Shown here one piece after another: positions 34,825 through 48,700 of a DNA stretch of 64,000 nt; position 1 is the first letter of the stretch, and each line of letters opens with the position of its first letter. The notes under the pieces are model-generated. The model had not been told where the DNA came from, searched no databases, and saw only the letters and a program-made list of their open reading frames with translations. The position numbers were made by a program, and so were the translations under genes. Location of the stretch: the NCBI RefSeq assembly GCF_010183535.1, contig NC_071330.1, forward strand, positions 6,119,717 to 6,183,716, in the 5' to 3' direction. The DNA comes from Caenorhabditis remanei (Eukaryota; Nematoda; Chromadorea; Rhabditida; Rhabditidae).

Positions 34825-36307
34825 TCACATGACTAGACCAATTCCAGAATCCGATGCATTTCTAGACTCATTCTTCAGTATCGGTTCTCCATCATCTTCT
34901 ATTGCAATCGCAAGTCTTTGAGAGATCGATCCACTCCTACTTGAGATTATTTCATCTGGAGCATATATAACGTCATCGGCATGGTTTTCAGGCAGTCTTA
35001 TGTGACTAGTATACATGGAAATTGTAGACCGATTCATGCTATCGTCGTCTGGAAAAATTAAAATTTGGAACAGTGAGATGGGAGAATCTAGGAAGAAGGA
35101 GATGCAACATACGGTGGGAAGATGTTGATAATCGTTGATCCCCGTTGCTGGTAGCCATTGAAATTGGACGACTTCCAGATGCAGAAGATCTTGATCGGAA
35201 TTGAACTTTTGTTCTGGAAAACGATAATTGAAAATAGTTCAGAGTTGGTATAATTTTTTCGAAACTAGTGAAAATTACAAGATGAAAGTAGCGGCGAAAG
35301 ACTTTGAAGATAAAATGTTTTAAACTGTTTTGCTCTGACCGATCTCTTGAAGTACTTACGGCGTGCTGAACCGACTCTCCATCGGAGCTGACATAACACT
35401 TGTTACATTCGGATCATCCCCATTCTCATATTTGAATTGCATCAAATCAAAACTTCTCTTCATTGCCTCCTTTTCTTCTTCGTCGTGAATTTGTTTTCGG
35501 CGGAGTTCTTCGATTTGTTGTACAAGGATTCTAATAAAAAATAATGTTATTTCCAAGAATAAGTTTATCAAAAGCTCACTTTTCTCCATTAATCTTCTGA
35601 TCCAACATCTGTTTGTACTCATTTGACTTATGCTTCCACTTGCTGATTTCTAGTTCTTTCAGTGGGATTTCGTCGACTTGGAGAGATAACTGAAATTATT
35701 CAGTTCGGAACAATGTGACATTGAAAAATAATTAACTTACATTCTGATTCTTTTGTCTCAACTCTTTCATCTCTGCTGATTTCATTTCCAGAGCTGTTTG
35801 AAGTGATGAGATTTCCTTGGTCAACATCTGATTCCGATGATCACAATCGTTCGCAAGAGCTGCTTGCAAAGTTTTCTTATCAGCACTGAGTTGATCACAT
35901 TGCTTTTCAGCTTCTGCGATTTTCTCATCGAGACAAGTGACGACTTTCTGATGTCTGTTGTTCATTGCAAGGATTTCAGCCTCACGACGAGCACGCTCAT
36001 CTTCAAGATTTCGTTCGAATTCTTTATTCTTTTCGGCTGTCTGAAAATGGTTTATTCTGCAAAGAAAGGTTCTGAAGATAAGTTTTACCTGTGCTTCGTG
36101 GGTCTTCTGCATATTCTCGACAGTGTTTGCATGATTTCGAATAACTGTAAAAACGAGTAGAATAACAGGAGCCGCACCGGCAAGAACCGAAAGAAATGAT
36201 GATGACGTGGCACATTCTTTGCTCACAAACATACAAGCACTGAATGAGAATGCGGCAATTACTGTGGCCGCAAGAGTAGTACGTGTCGGAACCGATTGAT
36301 GGCGCAT
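34825..36307 (-). CDS. probable shorter membrane-anchored isoform of the CLIP gene
   Basis: Exons 36307-36089, 36040-35741, 35689-35580, 35530-35360, 35213-35113, 35048-34825; 1125 nt, 374 aa. The first exon starts at its own ATG and reads in frame through the acceptor that the long form uses (ACAG at 36145). It adds about 54 residues with two hydrophobic spans ([18 protein letters not shown] and [19 protein letters not shown]) before the shared coiled coil. The long form instead splices into TT at 36144 in the same phase. This suggests a second promoter between 36310 and 36900 and a membrane-tethered coiled-coil protein lacking the CAP-Gly domain. It is inferred from frame and splice signals, not from transcripts. 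Confidence 0.65.
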
Positions 36308-39300
36308 GTGGATTTATTTGGGGAGGACCGAAGGAGTTTTAGGAGGGAAACGAAAAGAAAATCCGTGGGAAAGAGAGGGGGGAAGCAGCGTATTGTTTCT
36401 GGTGTTGAAAATGGCTAGATGGCCGTCCGGATAAGACCGGGCGATTCTTTTTCTTTTCTCTCTTCTTGCTTCCTAAACAACCCGTCGATCGGATGGAAAA
36501 GATGAGAAATCAGTTGAACCGGAGAGAATTGAAAAGAAAATGCTTTTCGAATGAAACCGAGAAAGAAAAAGAATAAAGAAGCTGTTGGAAGGGGAGAGAT
36601 GGGATTCCCGGCATAATAGCTAATTATCCGTTTCCTTATGAGTCAAGGGAACTGTCAGATAATCTTCTTAATTGCCGAAAGTGATAAATTTGGGAAACCA
36701 TACTAGGTAGAAACAGAAATTTTGCAGTTTCAGTGAAATGATATAGACCTTCTCATGGGTCTTATTTTGTAGAAAATGTGCAAAAAGTAAAGATGTTCGA
36801 AATCATTTACTTGTAGCTTAGGAAACTTTACTAATCAATGCTGTATTCTTTCCAGGATTATATAACAGACTGTTCAGACCCTGCCACGTCATCATATCTC
36901 CCTCCATTACTACTCACCTTGTTGATTATTGCTCTTCATCTGCTCCACATCTTCCTCGAACTTCTTCCTCGCCTCGTCTAGCATTTTCTTCAGATCCCCG
37001 AGCTCGGACGTCTTCTTTTCTGAATATTTATCTTGTTTCCCAGTCAAATCTTCCCATTCTCTCACCATATTGTTCACTAATACTTCCTAATTTCCGCTCC
37101 TTCTCCTCATTTGTTTGGTTCATCACAATAATTAGAGCATCGAACGCTTGATTGGACGCATGGAGACGGGCTAGTTTTTCTTTCTCGTCTGTAAACAATG
37201 CTTGATTAACAATAATCTTATTAACGGAAAAAGTTCGTACCTATTGGTGGAACCTTCTGTTTTTTGGCAGAAGCAATCGAAGAAGCCGTCGAAGCTTTCC
37301 GTGGAGCTTGAATCTTTCCTCCACCAGCAAATGAAGACGTTGGGAATGCTCCTTTCAAAGAAGATGAAGTGGATGGAATAGAAGATACCACTGGTTTTTT
37401 GTCTCCTGTTGATGGAGGGGACACAATTGCTTTTGGTGGAAGCTTCTTTTCTTTCTCTACTCGTTCTGAAACTTTTTTTGATCTACCACATAGATTCCAT
37501 GAAATATCAACAAACCTTTGGGAGCTGGAGGTGTATACAATGGTTTTCTCTCTTTTTTTGGTCTTTCAACTGGTGGAGCTGGCGATGTTTTTGCCTTTGC
37601 ATTCACAGTTTTCAGCGGAGTTTTTGTGATAGTTCTTCGTGGAGTTTCAGTCATTTCTCCTCCGCCTGCAATATCTGTAGACATAAAACATAAATTGTAG
37701 TAAGTAGAAGAAGAATTGGGATGAAGAGACATATGTGAGAAGAGAAACAGAAGAAAAGAAGTGGGGGAAGTTCCATCCAAAAACACTTTTTGTCTATTTT
37801 ATTATGAATGGAAGACAACAACCAACTATGCTTTTCTTTGTCTCTTTACTTCTCCTAAACATTTCTAAATACTCATTCTCACCTTCTTTATTCTCTTTTT
37901 GAGCTTTTGGTGCTGGTGGTGGAAGTAATGAAACTCTACTTTTCACTTCCTTCTTTGGCTTATTCTTTTCTGCTTCGATGGACGCCTGAAAAGGAAAATT
38001 ATGGGAGAGTGTTAAGTGCACGTTTAGGAATGCCGCCTATTTTCTGTGGCTAGTGAGAGAATACATTCAAATGGAAAGATTTGGGATTTGGGAGTTTTTT
38101 TGTGGATTTTTGATTTTTGCGAAACCTGAGAGCTTTCGAGTGTTCCCGCTATAAACGCTGTCTTGATCAGTAGAAGTTTTTCAGAGTATTTATGATTTCT
38201 AGTCATATTAATAGCAACATTTTATCCTTGATAAATGCATATTCTATTTCCAAGACTCACCTTCAGCGCCTCCATCATTAATTGATGCTTACTCGGAGCC
38301 TTCGCTTTGACTGGAAATTTCGGTGGGGGTGGTGGCATCGGAGCCTCTTCTTTCTTCCTCGACACTACCTTCTCCTCCATTTTGGGCGGCTGTTTGTGTT
38401 GACCAGAAGGCTGAAACTCCACAATTACAACAAACAATATCATAATCTAATTGATTAAAACTCGGTGTAGGTGAGAATGGAATTGAAACTGATAACCGAA
38501 TCGAAATGTATTACGGAAGACATGAAATGGGAGAGAGAAAGGGAAAGCAAGTATGTTTTTCACTTTCAAATCAAACATCAGTACTCAGAATTTGCATAAA
38601 TTACGGATGGAAAGAGAGACACACCCGTTATTCAACTTGGAGGTAGAAAAAGAAACACTCTTTTCAATAAAGATCGTAAAAAGTAGTCAAAATGTTTGAA
38701 GAAGAGGGAATCTTGTCTGTCTGGATCTAGTTGGAAATGTTTTAAATATCAGATAGTCAGCATACAGCTCATATCAAATCTCTCTGAACATAAAAGTTGA
38801 ATACATGACATTTTTGCCTACAAAAGAAGGAATGAAAAGCTGAATCTATTCTGCTGTTTCATTTTCCCACCAGTCTCTCTTTCTCCATGTTTGTGACGGT
38901 TCTTATTGCCCCTTCTTCCCTTTTTTCTTCTTTTTTTCACCACTTGCCTTGTCACTTTTTGTGTCCTCTTTTCTGGAACCCGAATCGCTCTCCTGGGATA
39001 CCATTGAGCCACCCGACGACGGAAATTGTTGTGACGGAGGAGTGATGGCGGTGGCTTCTGTGTCTTCGTTGTCCATGTTTCCTGAACCACATCAATCATT
39101 CTCATTCTCTTTTCTCGAGACTTACCATTTTGGTGGATTTCCACTTTCGGAGTCTCTAAGACGGGCGGTTCGATGTATGTCGTGTTGTTGGTGGTTGTCT
39201 TTGATAAATTAGCATTTACATCGTTCGGAATTGGCAGTGTTCTCGTCTCGACGAGTGGCGTTTCGAGTTCCTCGTCTTCTATTATCGGAAGATGCTCAAC

Positions 39301-42300
39301 GCCGATTCGCGACTCGCCGAGCACTATAGACGATTGCACTGAAACAGAAAAACAAATTGGAATTTCAGAAGTTCAATGTGGAATTTGAGTTTTTGGAGAT
39401 TCAGAATCGGAGCCCGGAGAAACGGGAAATCGTCTTCATGAAAGTGTTCAAGGAACCTTTTTGGAAAATCTTTTCGACTAATTTCAGAACTTTTTTTGCA
39501 AAATGTTGGAAAAACTCACACTGCTCTTCCCTCCTCAGTGCTTCTCTATCAATATTGAAAACTGACTGAACCATTGGCATACTCATAAGATCGTCATCAT
39601 CATTCGAGATCAAAGGCTGAAAATTTGTATAGTTCGAATCTCTAAAAACTCTTTTTTCAATTGAATCTTACCCCCTTCCTCACTGTGAAAGTACAATTCG
39701 AAGTGATCATTGAATCTCCAATATCGCTCCAGGACCCGTTCGAAAACTGCAATTACAAAGGTTACGAATGTGGTCAATAATGTTACTTAAAAAGCTATTC
39801 TAATATTATATTTACAACAATACGAAGCCACTAAGCCAGGTGTTTTCAAAGAGACGATGGAGCAGGTAAGAAAGTTTTGAAAAGATGAGAAAAAAGTGCT
39901 CTGGCCCCCTGTGGTGGCAGGTGAAGAGAGAAAAAGATTGGATTGAAAGGGGGGAAGGCTCCAGCAGGTTGACAAAACACACACACTTTACAACATGACC
40001 GGAATAAAAACGGATAAAAGATTAGAGAGATAAGTTGGAAGAAAAATAGAAAAATCAAGGTGAGGAGAAGCATGCTGCTTCATTCATTCAATCGAACAGA
40101 TATTCTTCCTTCTCTAAAAAAAAAGATGAAGAATAAAGTTGCGAGAATTATGAGAAGAGAGACACGAATTCTTTCTTTTCGGAGGCTTCCAACACGCATT
40201 CAGCCGTGCTATTATTGTTACTATACGTAGACAGGAGAGGAGAGAAAATGGACAGGAAGTGCAACAACTTGTGGTCATTTTGGAATTTGGAATCCGAGGT
40301 TTGTGGGAATGTTTCGAGATCTCTGTGGTCATTTCAAGTGAGTCAGAAGATGTGAGTAAACAAACAAAACAGAGAGAGGTATCATGTGGTTTTGAATATT
40401 TTCCAATTTTGTTTTAAAATCGAATTTGTATATGAATATGACTGACACGAGTAAAATTATAGGGTCTCTCGGAGGGTTATAAACCACTAGAGAAGTGAAA
40501 AGGGAAAGGTTTTCATTGAAATTTTAGGAAGGACAGGTGCAATGTTGGGTGTAGAGATGTACTTAGTCAAACTATGTACCAATAATTAGTAACTGCGAAT
40601 CAGTCATGGGAACTGAAACTCCAAATTTAAAAAAATGCTGAGACGTTTGAAAAATACGTGAGGAAAAACAATTTTTATGAAAGCAATATCTGACTCTGTC
40701 TACAATCCGAAATACATACGTTAAAAGACATCAAAAATTAAAATTCACGTATGTAAGAACTTCAAGATTTGATCTACTCAGCTGATTTCTAGGTTGGTCA
40801 AAATGGAAATACGACCAATACGACCCACGAGACCATTCTTCACGATTCGTGATAAGTGACCGGTTGATTAGTATACCGTTTTTTACAAGCCTATAGATTG
40901 AAGTACTTTTCCATATCAAACTTATAGCAACCGATACAAAAAGCTCACAATTAAACATCTAGAAAAGAGCAAATCTGATCATGCAACATGAAAAATATAA
41001 AAGCAGTTCACGACACCCATACATCACACTACTCAAAACGTCACAGACACTTCTTCATTTCGTACTGTGACTAACCATCGAACCGTCCATCATATCCGAA
41101 AACATGGACATTTGCATTGGATCAGTCTCCGGCGGACGACAATTTTTTGTTGGAATTGCGATTGGTTTAGTAGATGAAACATAAACCGAAGTGGACATCA
41201 CATCTTCTTCCGGTTTACGCTCCTGGGTAAGCGGATTGCGTAATTGAAGAGCCGGAAGAGCGGATCGAGAGAGACGCTTTAAGAGAAAGAGATATGAGTA
41301 AATGAGTGCATTTTGGGAAGACATGATGTGAAGAGTTGGTTAGTTGGTTAACGAAAGAATCAAGGAATAGACAATTATAGACTTACGTTGGTTGGCGGTA
41401 TTGGAGGAGGTTTTGGACGTTCATCTGCATCTAATGTTACTCGAAATAATGGTGCGAAAATTCCATGTTGGGGAGTGGCAATAAAATATGAAACACCTGA
41501 AAAGCGAAGAAAATAGGAATTAGAAGTGGAAAGAGAGAAACTGAAAAACCTTGAAATGATCCATCGTGTTTTCCATTTGGTTCCAATAGTTCTATTCCAC
41601 AGAACAATCCTTCCTTCCCATGGATCGGACCAACATATCGAAGAAATCCTTTTCCAACATTCACTACATCCACAAGACGACCGATATCATGTGCCGTGAC
41701 CACATCTTCTTGAGGATTGTCCGCCTGGAGAAAAGGGGAAATAGAGGAAGGAAAATTAAGAAAAGGGCAATGAGGGAAAGATGAAAGTGGTGATGATCGA
41801 GGTTTCGGCAGAGGGAAACTGGTGTTTGGTATTTTGTGAGGTTAAGAGAAAATATATGGGATCTGATGAACAGGGTTCTAAATTCAGCAACTGAAATGTT
41901 TAGTTTGTAGAACTCTATAAATACATACACATTTTTAGTCAGAACGGATTCTGTTCGATTCAAAGTTTGGGTCTGATAAAATTAGTTTTTGCGGTATTTG
42001 TATAAAAATAACGAATTTTGAGAGAGTGTAACTGTCTAGTTAGAGTTTGTGGAACAATTTTTGATCTACAAAAATATAACTGTGAGTTTGTTCTACAGCC
42101 CCTACAAGTACAATAATAATCAGAATAGGTATAAGCGATTTGACAACACAACCGTCCAATTTACTGCTCCGGCTTTTAATGTAAGCCATTTGATATTAGG
42201 AAGTTATATAACTTGTATCTTCTTTGTTCTACTCACATGATTTTTCAATAAACCTATGTCGACTTATTTCTTTCAAAGATAACTTTTTATCAGTGAGATC

Positions 42301-42796
42301 TTATGACACGTTCATAAAAATGAAACAGAATCGCATTTTTTTCGACTGTATTTTTGTCAAACTTATAGAAGGCTATGACGTTTTAGATTCTAATTCAATT
42401 CTGAAAGATCACCTTTGATTTTTGAAAACCAGTTCTTTCTATTCCCATTTTCCATGATTCACACTTTGTCTGCCATAAAAATGTATTGTTATTTGAGAGG
42501 TTTTTTACGAACTTCAATATTTTCAGTACATCAAAAGTAATACTTTCACTTTTCAAACAAAGAAACTTCACACTTCGAATTCCCTTCAAATTTGAACTAT
42601 TGAAATTCGAATCAACTATAATTCTTCCGATTCGAGACTATTTGACGCGGATTATTTTGATAAGAAACAGTAAAACAGGCTACATGATAACATAAATATT
42701 TGGTGTTGACAAATTCATTTTCAGAACATTTCCAATTCCAGTTATCTTAAATTGAAAAATCAATGTACTCACCGTTCCCAAGTGCGATTTGTTCAT
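34825..42796 (-). CDS. clip-1: CLIP-170-type CAP-Gly microtubule plus-end protein
   Basis: Nineteen exons: 42796-42773, 41724-41550, 41496-41387, 41276-41076, 39746-39672, 39616-39520, 39338-39126, 39081-38948, 38410-38261, 37985-37883, 37674-37516, 37465-37241, 37188-36918, 36144-36089, 36040-35741, 35689-35580, 35530-35360, 35213-35113, 35048-34825; about 965 aa. One CAP-Gly domain (about 20-95) carries GKHDG at 59-63 where human CLIP-170 has GKNDG. A long basic Ser/Pro/Lys-rich middle (about 100-550) suits microtubule binding. A coiled coil follows from about 556, then a Ser-rich tail without a terminal EEY/F. Exon 13 needs one base skipped near 37080 to keep frame. Exon 8 ends in a GC donor. 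A CTTCTTCAG acceptor (AG at 42821-42820) lies 24 bases before the ATG. From memory C. elegans clip-1 is M01A8.2, 937 aa. Confidence 0.88.
38903..38947 (-). other. alternative 3' coding end of the CLIP gene
   Basis: If the GC donor at 38947 is not used, exon 8 reads on for 14 codons ending [12 protein letters not shown] and a TAA at 38905-38903. The product would be a 357-aa CAP-Gly protein with a lysine-rich tail and no coiled coil. No AATAAA lies close behind, so this could instead be plain intron sequence. Confidence 0.45.
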
Positions 42797-45700
42797 TGTT
42801 GTAGACGTCGTCTTGACGTCTGAAGAAGTGAAAAAATAAGTGATCAAAAAAAGAAACAAAGAGAAAAACAGAGAATGAAACGATATCAGAAGTGATAAGA
42901 GAAATGGACGAAAAGGACAGGTCATGCGAAATTTAAAGTGACACTCAGTCTCTCAAGAAGGAAAAACTATGGAACCGCTTATATTTTATGATTGACCGTA
43001 AATCAAAAACGATTGAAAAGAAAAAGAGAATATAGAGACTATACAGAGTTTTAGGACTGTAAAATAGAGACATAGACGGAAAAAGTGAACAGAAAAAGAG
43101 GGAATCGTTTTTGCCGTCCCGCGCAAATGATGACCAGAGAATTAGAGAATTAAATTGAATTGTTGTATGGATGACTGAGTACGGAAGGAGTATTTATAGG
43201 AAATAGTAAGTATTGGGTTGACAATTCGAAAAATGAAAAAGGATTTGATTAGCAGGCATTTGGAGAGAGAAACAGGTTGGTTTGAAACGTTTTGAAAAGT
43301 TGTCAGCTGTTGAGGACATGAAAAAACATTGAGCTAGTAACTTGATATCCGGGTTCAGGTGGAGTAGAAATGATAGAACATAAAAGATTTTGAAGGAAAC
43401 CGGGAAACCCCATAGTAGGGGGTTGAAGTCGACATTCCGAAGAATAAAACCAAGTAATTTCAAAACCAACCAAAAATGGGCCACGTGAAAAGCTAAATTA
43501 GTTCATTCTCTTTGCTTTCTATTACTACGTTAAAGTTCTGGAGTGAACATTCTAGAGTTCCAGATTTTCTGAACTTTTGGAAAATCAAAATTGTAATTTT
43601 GAAAGTCTTGATTTCTATGATATGAATCAGTCTACTGTAATTTCAGGTTTCTAGCTTTAATCCTAAGGGAGTTATTCCAGTCAGAAAAACCTGCCCAATT
43701 CTCCCTATGACCTGGATATAGGCTGGGTAAATCCACAAAACCTCCGCGCGGAACGTTTTCGAAAACTACTGTCCATTCAATTTCCACTACTTCCTCAATC
43801 TCCTCCTTAATTTCCTAAAGTTAACACGTTTCCTAAAAGTTCCATTCACTTTTTTCTCTCTTTTGTTCAGCCGCAAAAGAAACTCAAATATTTAATTTGG
43901 TTGCCCACCTCCGAGAAGAGAAATATAACTAGTCGATGGAGGGAAGGGAACACGTGTTTCATCCATCAGAGAAGCGTATTTATACAGGCCACCCCGCTCA
44001 ACTCGAAGAGATATGCTATGAACTAAACACGAGAACTGAATGAGAGAGAGTCGGATTGAAAATTCATGAGCAAGTGGCTTCCGCGCGGAAAAGAAGGAAA
44101 AGAAAAAGGAGAATAATGGGAAAGAAAAGAGAAATAGAAGGACAGAGAGTAGAAGAGAAGCTTATGGGTGTATAGAAAGTGAGTAGATTGCGATTGTTAT
44201 CTTTTTGAAATGCAAAAGGAAAAGAAGTAAAAGGCGTTTCCTTTTCAGTTTAATGAAGATTCATAATGAAGTATTCTGAAGAGGAGATTCTTAGAATCAG
44301 AAACTTCAGAACTGAATACCTTCAATCTGAGAGTAGGTGAAGTTTCAATCAAAAAGGTAATCTACGAATTTGCGTTATAAAACATTAAAAAGTTCATGGC
44401 GGAGCAACTTTTGAACTGAGCACATCGCACTAGTTATAGTTACTTCGTTTGAAAATTGAGTCGCTTGACAGTAATTTCTCAGATATCTTTCAATTAGCAG
44501 TGGAGACAACGACCTAACCTAATTTCACAGCATGATACAGACACTATCCGAAAACTTTTTAGTTCTTCAAAACATACCTAGTCCTCCAGATTTACAGGTA
44601 AATAATAAATAAATAATATTTTCCTAACAAAAAAAAGACAAAACGTATGAAAGGATTACCAGAAGACGAGAATTGTTTTTGGCAGTGAAAAACAACTAGA
44701 ATGGAGCTAATGGATTATTCGAGGTGAGCGGAAAACAAGAAACAGAAGAAATGAAAAATGAGCTATTTAGAAACTGAAGAAACTAATAATTAGTTGGAGT
44801 TAAGATGACACTTTGCATGTTTTGTGAATTGTAGCCAATGCCATTACAAAATCAGAAATGTGCCATTCGAAAGAAAAACAAAAGGGAAATGACCACTTTG
44901 GATGGAGAGAAAGTGTGAAGTGGCTACTTGATCCGGAGGATATACTTGAAGAGAAAAAGAAATGGACACTTCCGGTGGCCAGACTCAATGTGTCTAATTA
45001 AGAGGAGAGGATGAATGTAACGTTTTTAATAAAGGAGGTAGTAACGGCGAAACAGGTGGTACGTACTAAATATGGTGAATTATGTGGTGCAGCAATTATT
45101 AGTTGACATTATGAATGGGAACGGGCAAACAGAAAAAATGATTGAAAAGGTGTACTGAACTCTGAGAAAAAAACGAGTCTGGGGGATTGAGCAATGGATG
45201 CTGAAGGCCAAATTATATTCGTAGCCCACCTCTCTTACAACTGCGCCTCGTTTTTTAAGCAACTAATGCGAAACTGAAAATGTGGTTTTACACAAAAAAG
45301 GATTTATAAATATACATATGAGTCAGAAGTCGTAAAAAGCTACAGATGACGATTTCGCAATGATGGTGCTTCTATTTTTCTGGTCTACTCATCAAATGGT
45401 TTTGTCCCCAGAGAAGGCGAAAAGAAGATGAGAGAAGACGAGCAAATAGAAGACGTTGGCTCGAGAAGCAGAAAAATGTGTGCTGGGGCATGCTTCTTCT
45501 CCAGATAATTGGCCTCGTCGGCTTTTTATTGGTGGTGTTTAGAAGAGAGAGAGCTCCACATTAATTCATCGTTACGAATTCAGGAATTTCCCAACGATTT
45601 GAATCCAATTACGGGGGAACAGGAACGACGGAAACAGGAAGAGGAATGCAAATTTTTAAGCGCGACGTAGTCAGGTTGAGATTCAGAATTTTAGTTTTGG

Positions 45701-48700
45701 TTCTGCAATGAAAAGAAACCGAAAATTGAATTCCAGTATATCCGAGTCTAAGACACAAAAGGACATGGGACCCAGAGCCAATTTCGAAAACGAGAGTTGT
45801 GGCCATCTTCTTTCTCAAAAAGGCCCTGACTTTGTTTGGAGAGCTTTGAAGAAAAAGAGCCGCAGAGAAATCGATATGACGCCGTCGTGTTTGGAGGGAG
45901 GAGCACGCTTGAGCACTTTGAAGGAAAAGGAAAGAAAGGACACCAGAAATGGAAATGGTTTTTACGAGTCAAATGGGCTCTCCCGTTTTTGATGAAATGT
46001 GTGTTCGTATTCTTAGAGAGTTGAAGAATTGAATGGTAAATGAAAAGGAAACGATGTGAGATGGGGAAATTGGAATTGAAATGAAGAGAATGAAACTGGT
46101 GGAAGGGACAATGAAAAAAAGAGAAAGGCAGCAGAAGGCGAGTTTAATTATAAATTCCAGACATTCCGAGTGACCAGTCAACACGCTTCAATTGAGAGGG
46201 AAAAACTAAAAATACACACAGGGTGAGGGAAGAAAAACACAGCAAAATCTTTGAAATCTGAAAAATTTAGGAATAGCGAGTTTAGAATATTACAAGATGA
46301 TCGATCTGAAAACTTTGAGTACAATTATGAGACAGGTTGCTTTACAAACTTAATTACAATAATTAACCTGTAAAAACCTGAATTAGAAGCTTCATGTTTT
46401 CAATTTTGAATTCTACAGATCACTATTTTTTTTCAAAAAATTTGTTTTTAATCAGGTTACTGTGATAAAAACATGCGCGAATTTTAATTTTCCAACCTCC
46501 AAATTCAAAGTCGTAACTTGGTTTGATCATAATACTTTCGAAGCCTCATACAACAGATGGAAGCTGGAAAATGAGAATTAGGTTCTGGTTTAGGGTAACT
46601 TTTTTGGGAGTATCCTAGTAATTGAGAAAGTTATCAAAATATTTTCAGTGATTGTTGCTGGAAGTCACAATAGTCTTAACAATCTCAAACTCATATCAGA
46701 GTACCATCTAACTTCGTGAAGAACGAAACTGAAAGCTTCTGTTAAATCGAATGTAAACTTTTGGGCGTGTTCAGATAGGTGTGTTCCTTGCATAGTTAAA
46801 CTTAAATCTCTTGTCAAAAGCCTTCCGAAATAAATGAAAAAAAGTGAGAAGTTGCCAGAGGCATCATCAGAAGAAATATGAGGAATGTTATGTCTTCAAT
46901 CCAGTTTCTCTTTTTCTCGTCCAGCTGCATCATTTTCTCTTTTTCTTTCCCTTTTGCCACCATGTAATCACCGCATAATCACTTTCACAAACTCTGGGAA
47001 CCCCTCGGTGGTCTTCAATAAGTTTGTCTACTTCGTTCACTTCACAGGGGAATTCTCTTCAGTGGCATGTAGATAAATTATCGGTCCAACAACCAATGGA
47101 CACACGTGTGTCCTCTTTTTCTCTTCAGTTTATAAACTCGGCGAACTTCAATTGGTCATTAAAATGAGAGCTCAAAAGGGAGCCGCGCCCGTTGAAAGAG
47201 GAGATGGAGCAACTGTTGTCGCGCAGAAGAGCATCGAATATCGATTGATTGATGGATGGAAATGGGAAAGAGATGGGAAGAAGACAATAAGAAGAATAAA
47301 AAGAAGAGATGAAGAGTTAATTAACTTTATTGTATAATTGATGAGTTGACAGAAATCAAAAAAGAAAAAAGAGAACAAAAAACCGACCAAGTATACCAAT
47401 CATTGTAAACGACATCCTCAGAGTCCACAAAATTTCAAGCGTTCTTTTTATATTCTTCGAGGTTTTTCTGTATATACGTAACCTGAGAACTCCAATAAAT
47501 TCTGGCCAGACACAGATTGTAAACAGGTAAGTTCGGTAGTTTTTCATTGAGAACTGGACCGATTATAGTTTTAAATCAGTTTTTTCTGTACAAGGCTTAC
47601 CTATAGAGTTTTTGTAAAAGTGGGTGCTCTGCCAACCAGAGTTCCACTATTGAACTACGGATAGTTTAGCACAAGAGCTTCACTAAAACCCATGAATCTT
47701 CTGATTAGAACATATTAGAGGAAATGGGTCTGAAACTGGAAATATAGCCCTGCTCTCTTATTAAGGACAATTACGATGAGAGTTAATCTCCATGCTTTTT
47801 GAACCAGAAAATCATTGTATTAACAAAATGTTTTATCTGAAAACATAAAAATATCAAAAAGCTGTCTGATTCAAAAAAACACGAAACAGTTGTTCATTTA
47901 TTTCAATTGATCGACCACACAGAGAGAAGCTTTTGACTGCATATCTTTTGTTTGTTTCAGACAAGTCTCTTTTCCAGATTTAATTAAAAACCCATTGACG
48001 TTTTATTGTTATTTGTCTATTCGCGTAAAAGTTCAAGAATTGGGGAACCTGGAATAAAATTTTTTAATCTCATTGGGAGTTTCCGATTTTTTCGATTCTC
48101 TCTACATTGTCTTCATTCATTGTTTCTATTTTTATCTCATCTTCTCCTATTGGGTTTGGGAAACCAATGAGAAACATCCCAATTTGATACAGTTTTCTCC
48201 ATTTTCTCTCATGAGACTCGGAACTTGGAGACTAGGAACATTTTCTTCTTTTCTTGAAACCGAAAAAAGGTGATCAATCACACGACCTTCTGTTTTCAAA
48301 GAAGAAGAGGTTCGATTAAGTTTTTTGTTGCTATCAGGGTCTAACTGTGTGTCCGAAAAGAAAGAAAACTGTATCAAAAAAAGACACAAGTAGAGAAGAA
48401 AAAAGAGAAAAAAAACTCTGTAATCGAGTGGTGGTCTCTTAGATTTGAGAGAAAGAGAATGAGAGAGAGAAGGAAAACTGTTAATGATACGGTTTTTCAA
48501 GGTTTTTTTGTCCACCGAAACGCCTGGGGGATGAGACTGACAAATGGTTTGATAAGCAAGCAGAGAGAAGAAACGAGGGAATATGGAAAATGAGGAGAAT
48601 GAGAACGGTGTTCGAGTTAGGACCGCCACACATACCTCCTACTCTCATTCGAGAAACAACGTGAAACTTCTCGCAACTTTTTTCAAGATTTCTCCACTTT

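Noticed and set aside
47610..47665. tRNA-like A-box (minus strand GTAGTTCAATAGTGGAAC)
   Set aside because: No B box or acceptor stem follows at the right distance; a chance match or a far-decayed remnant.
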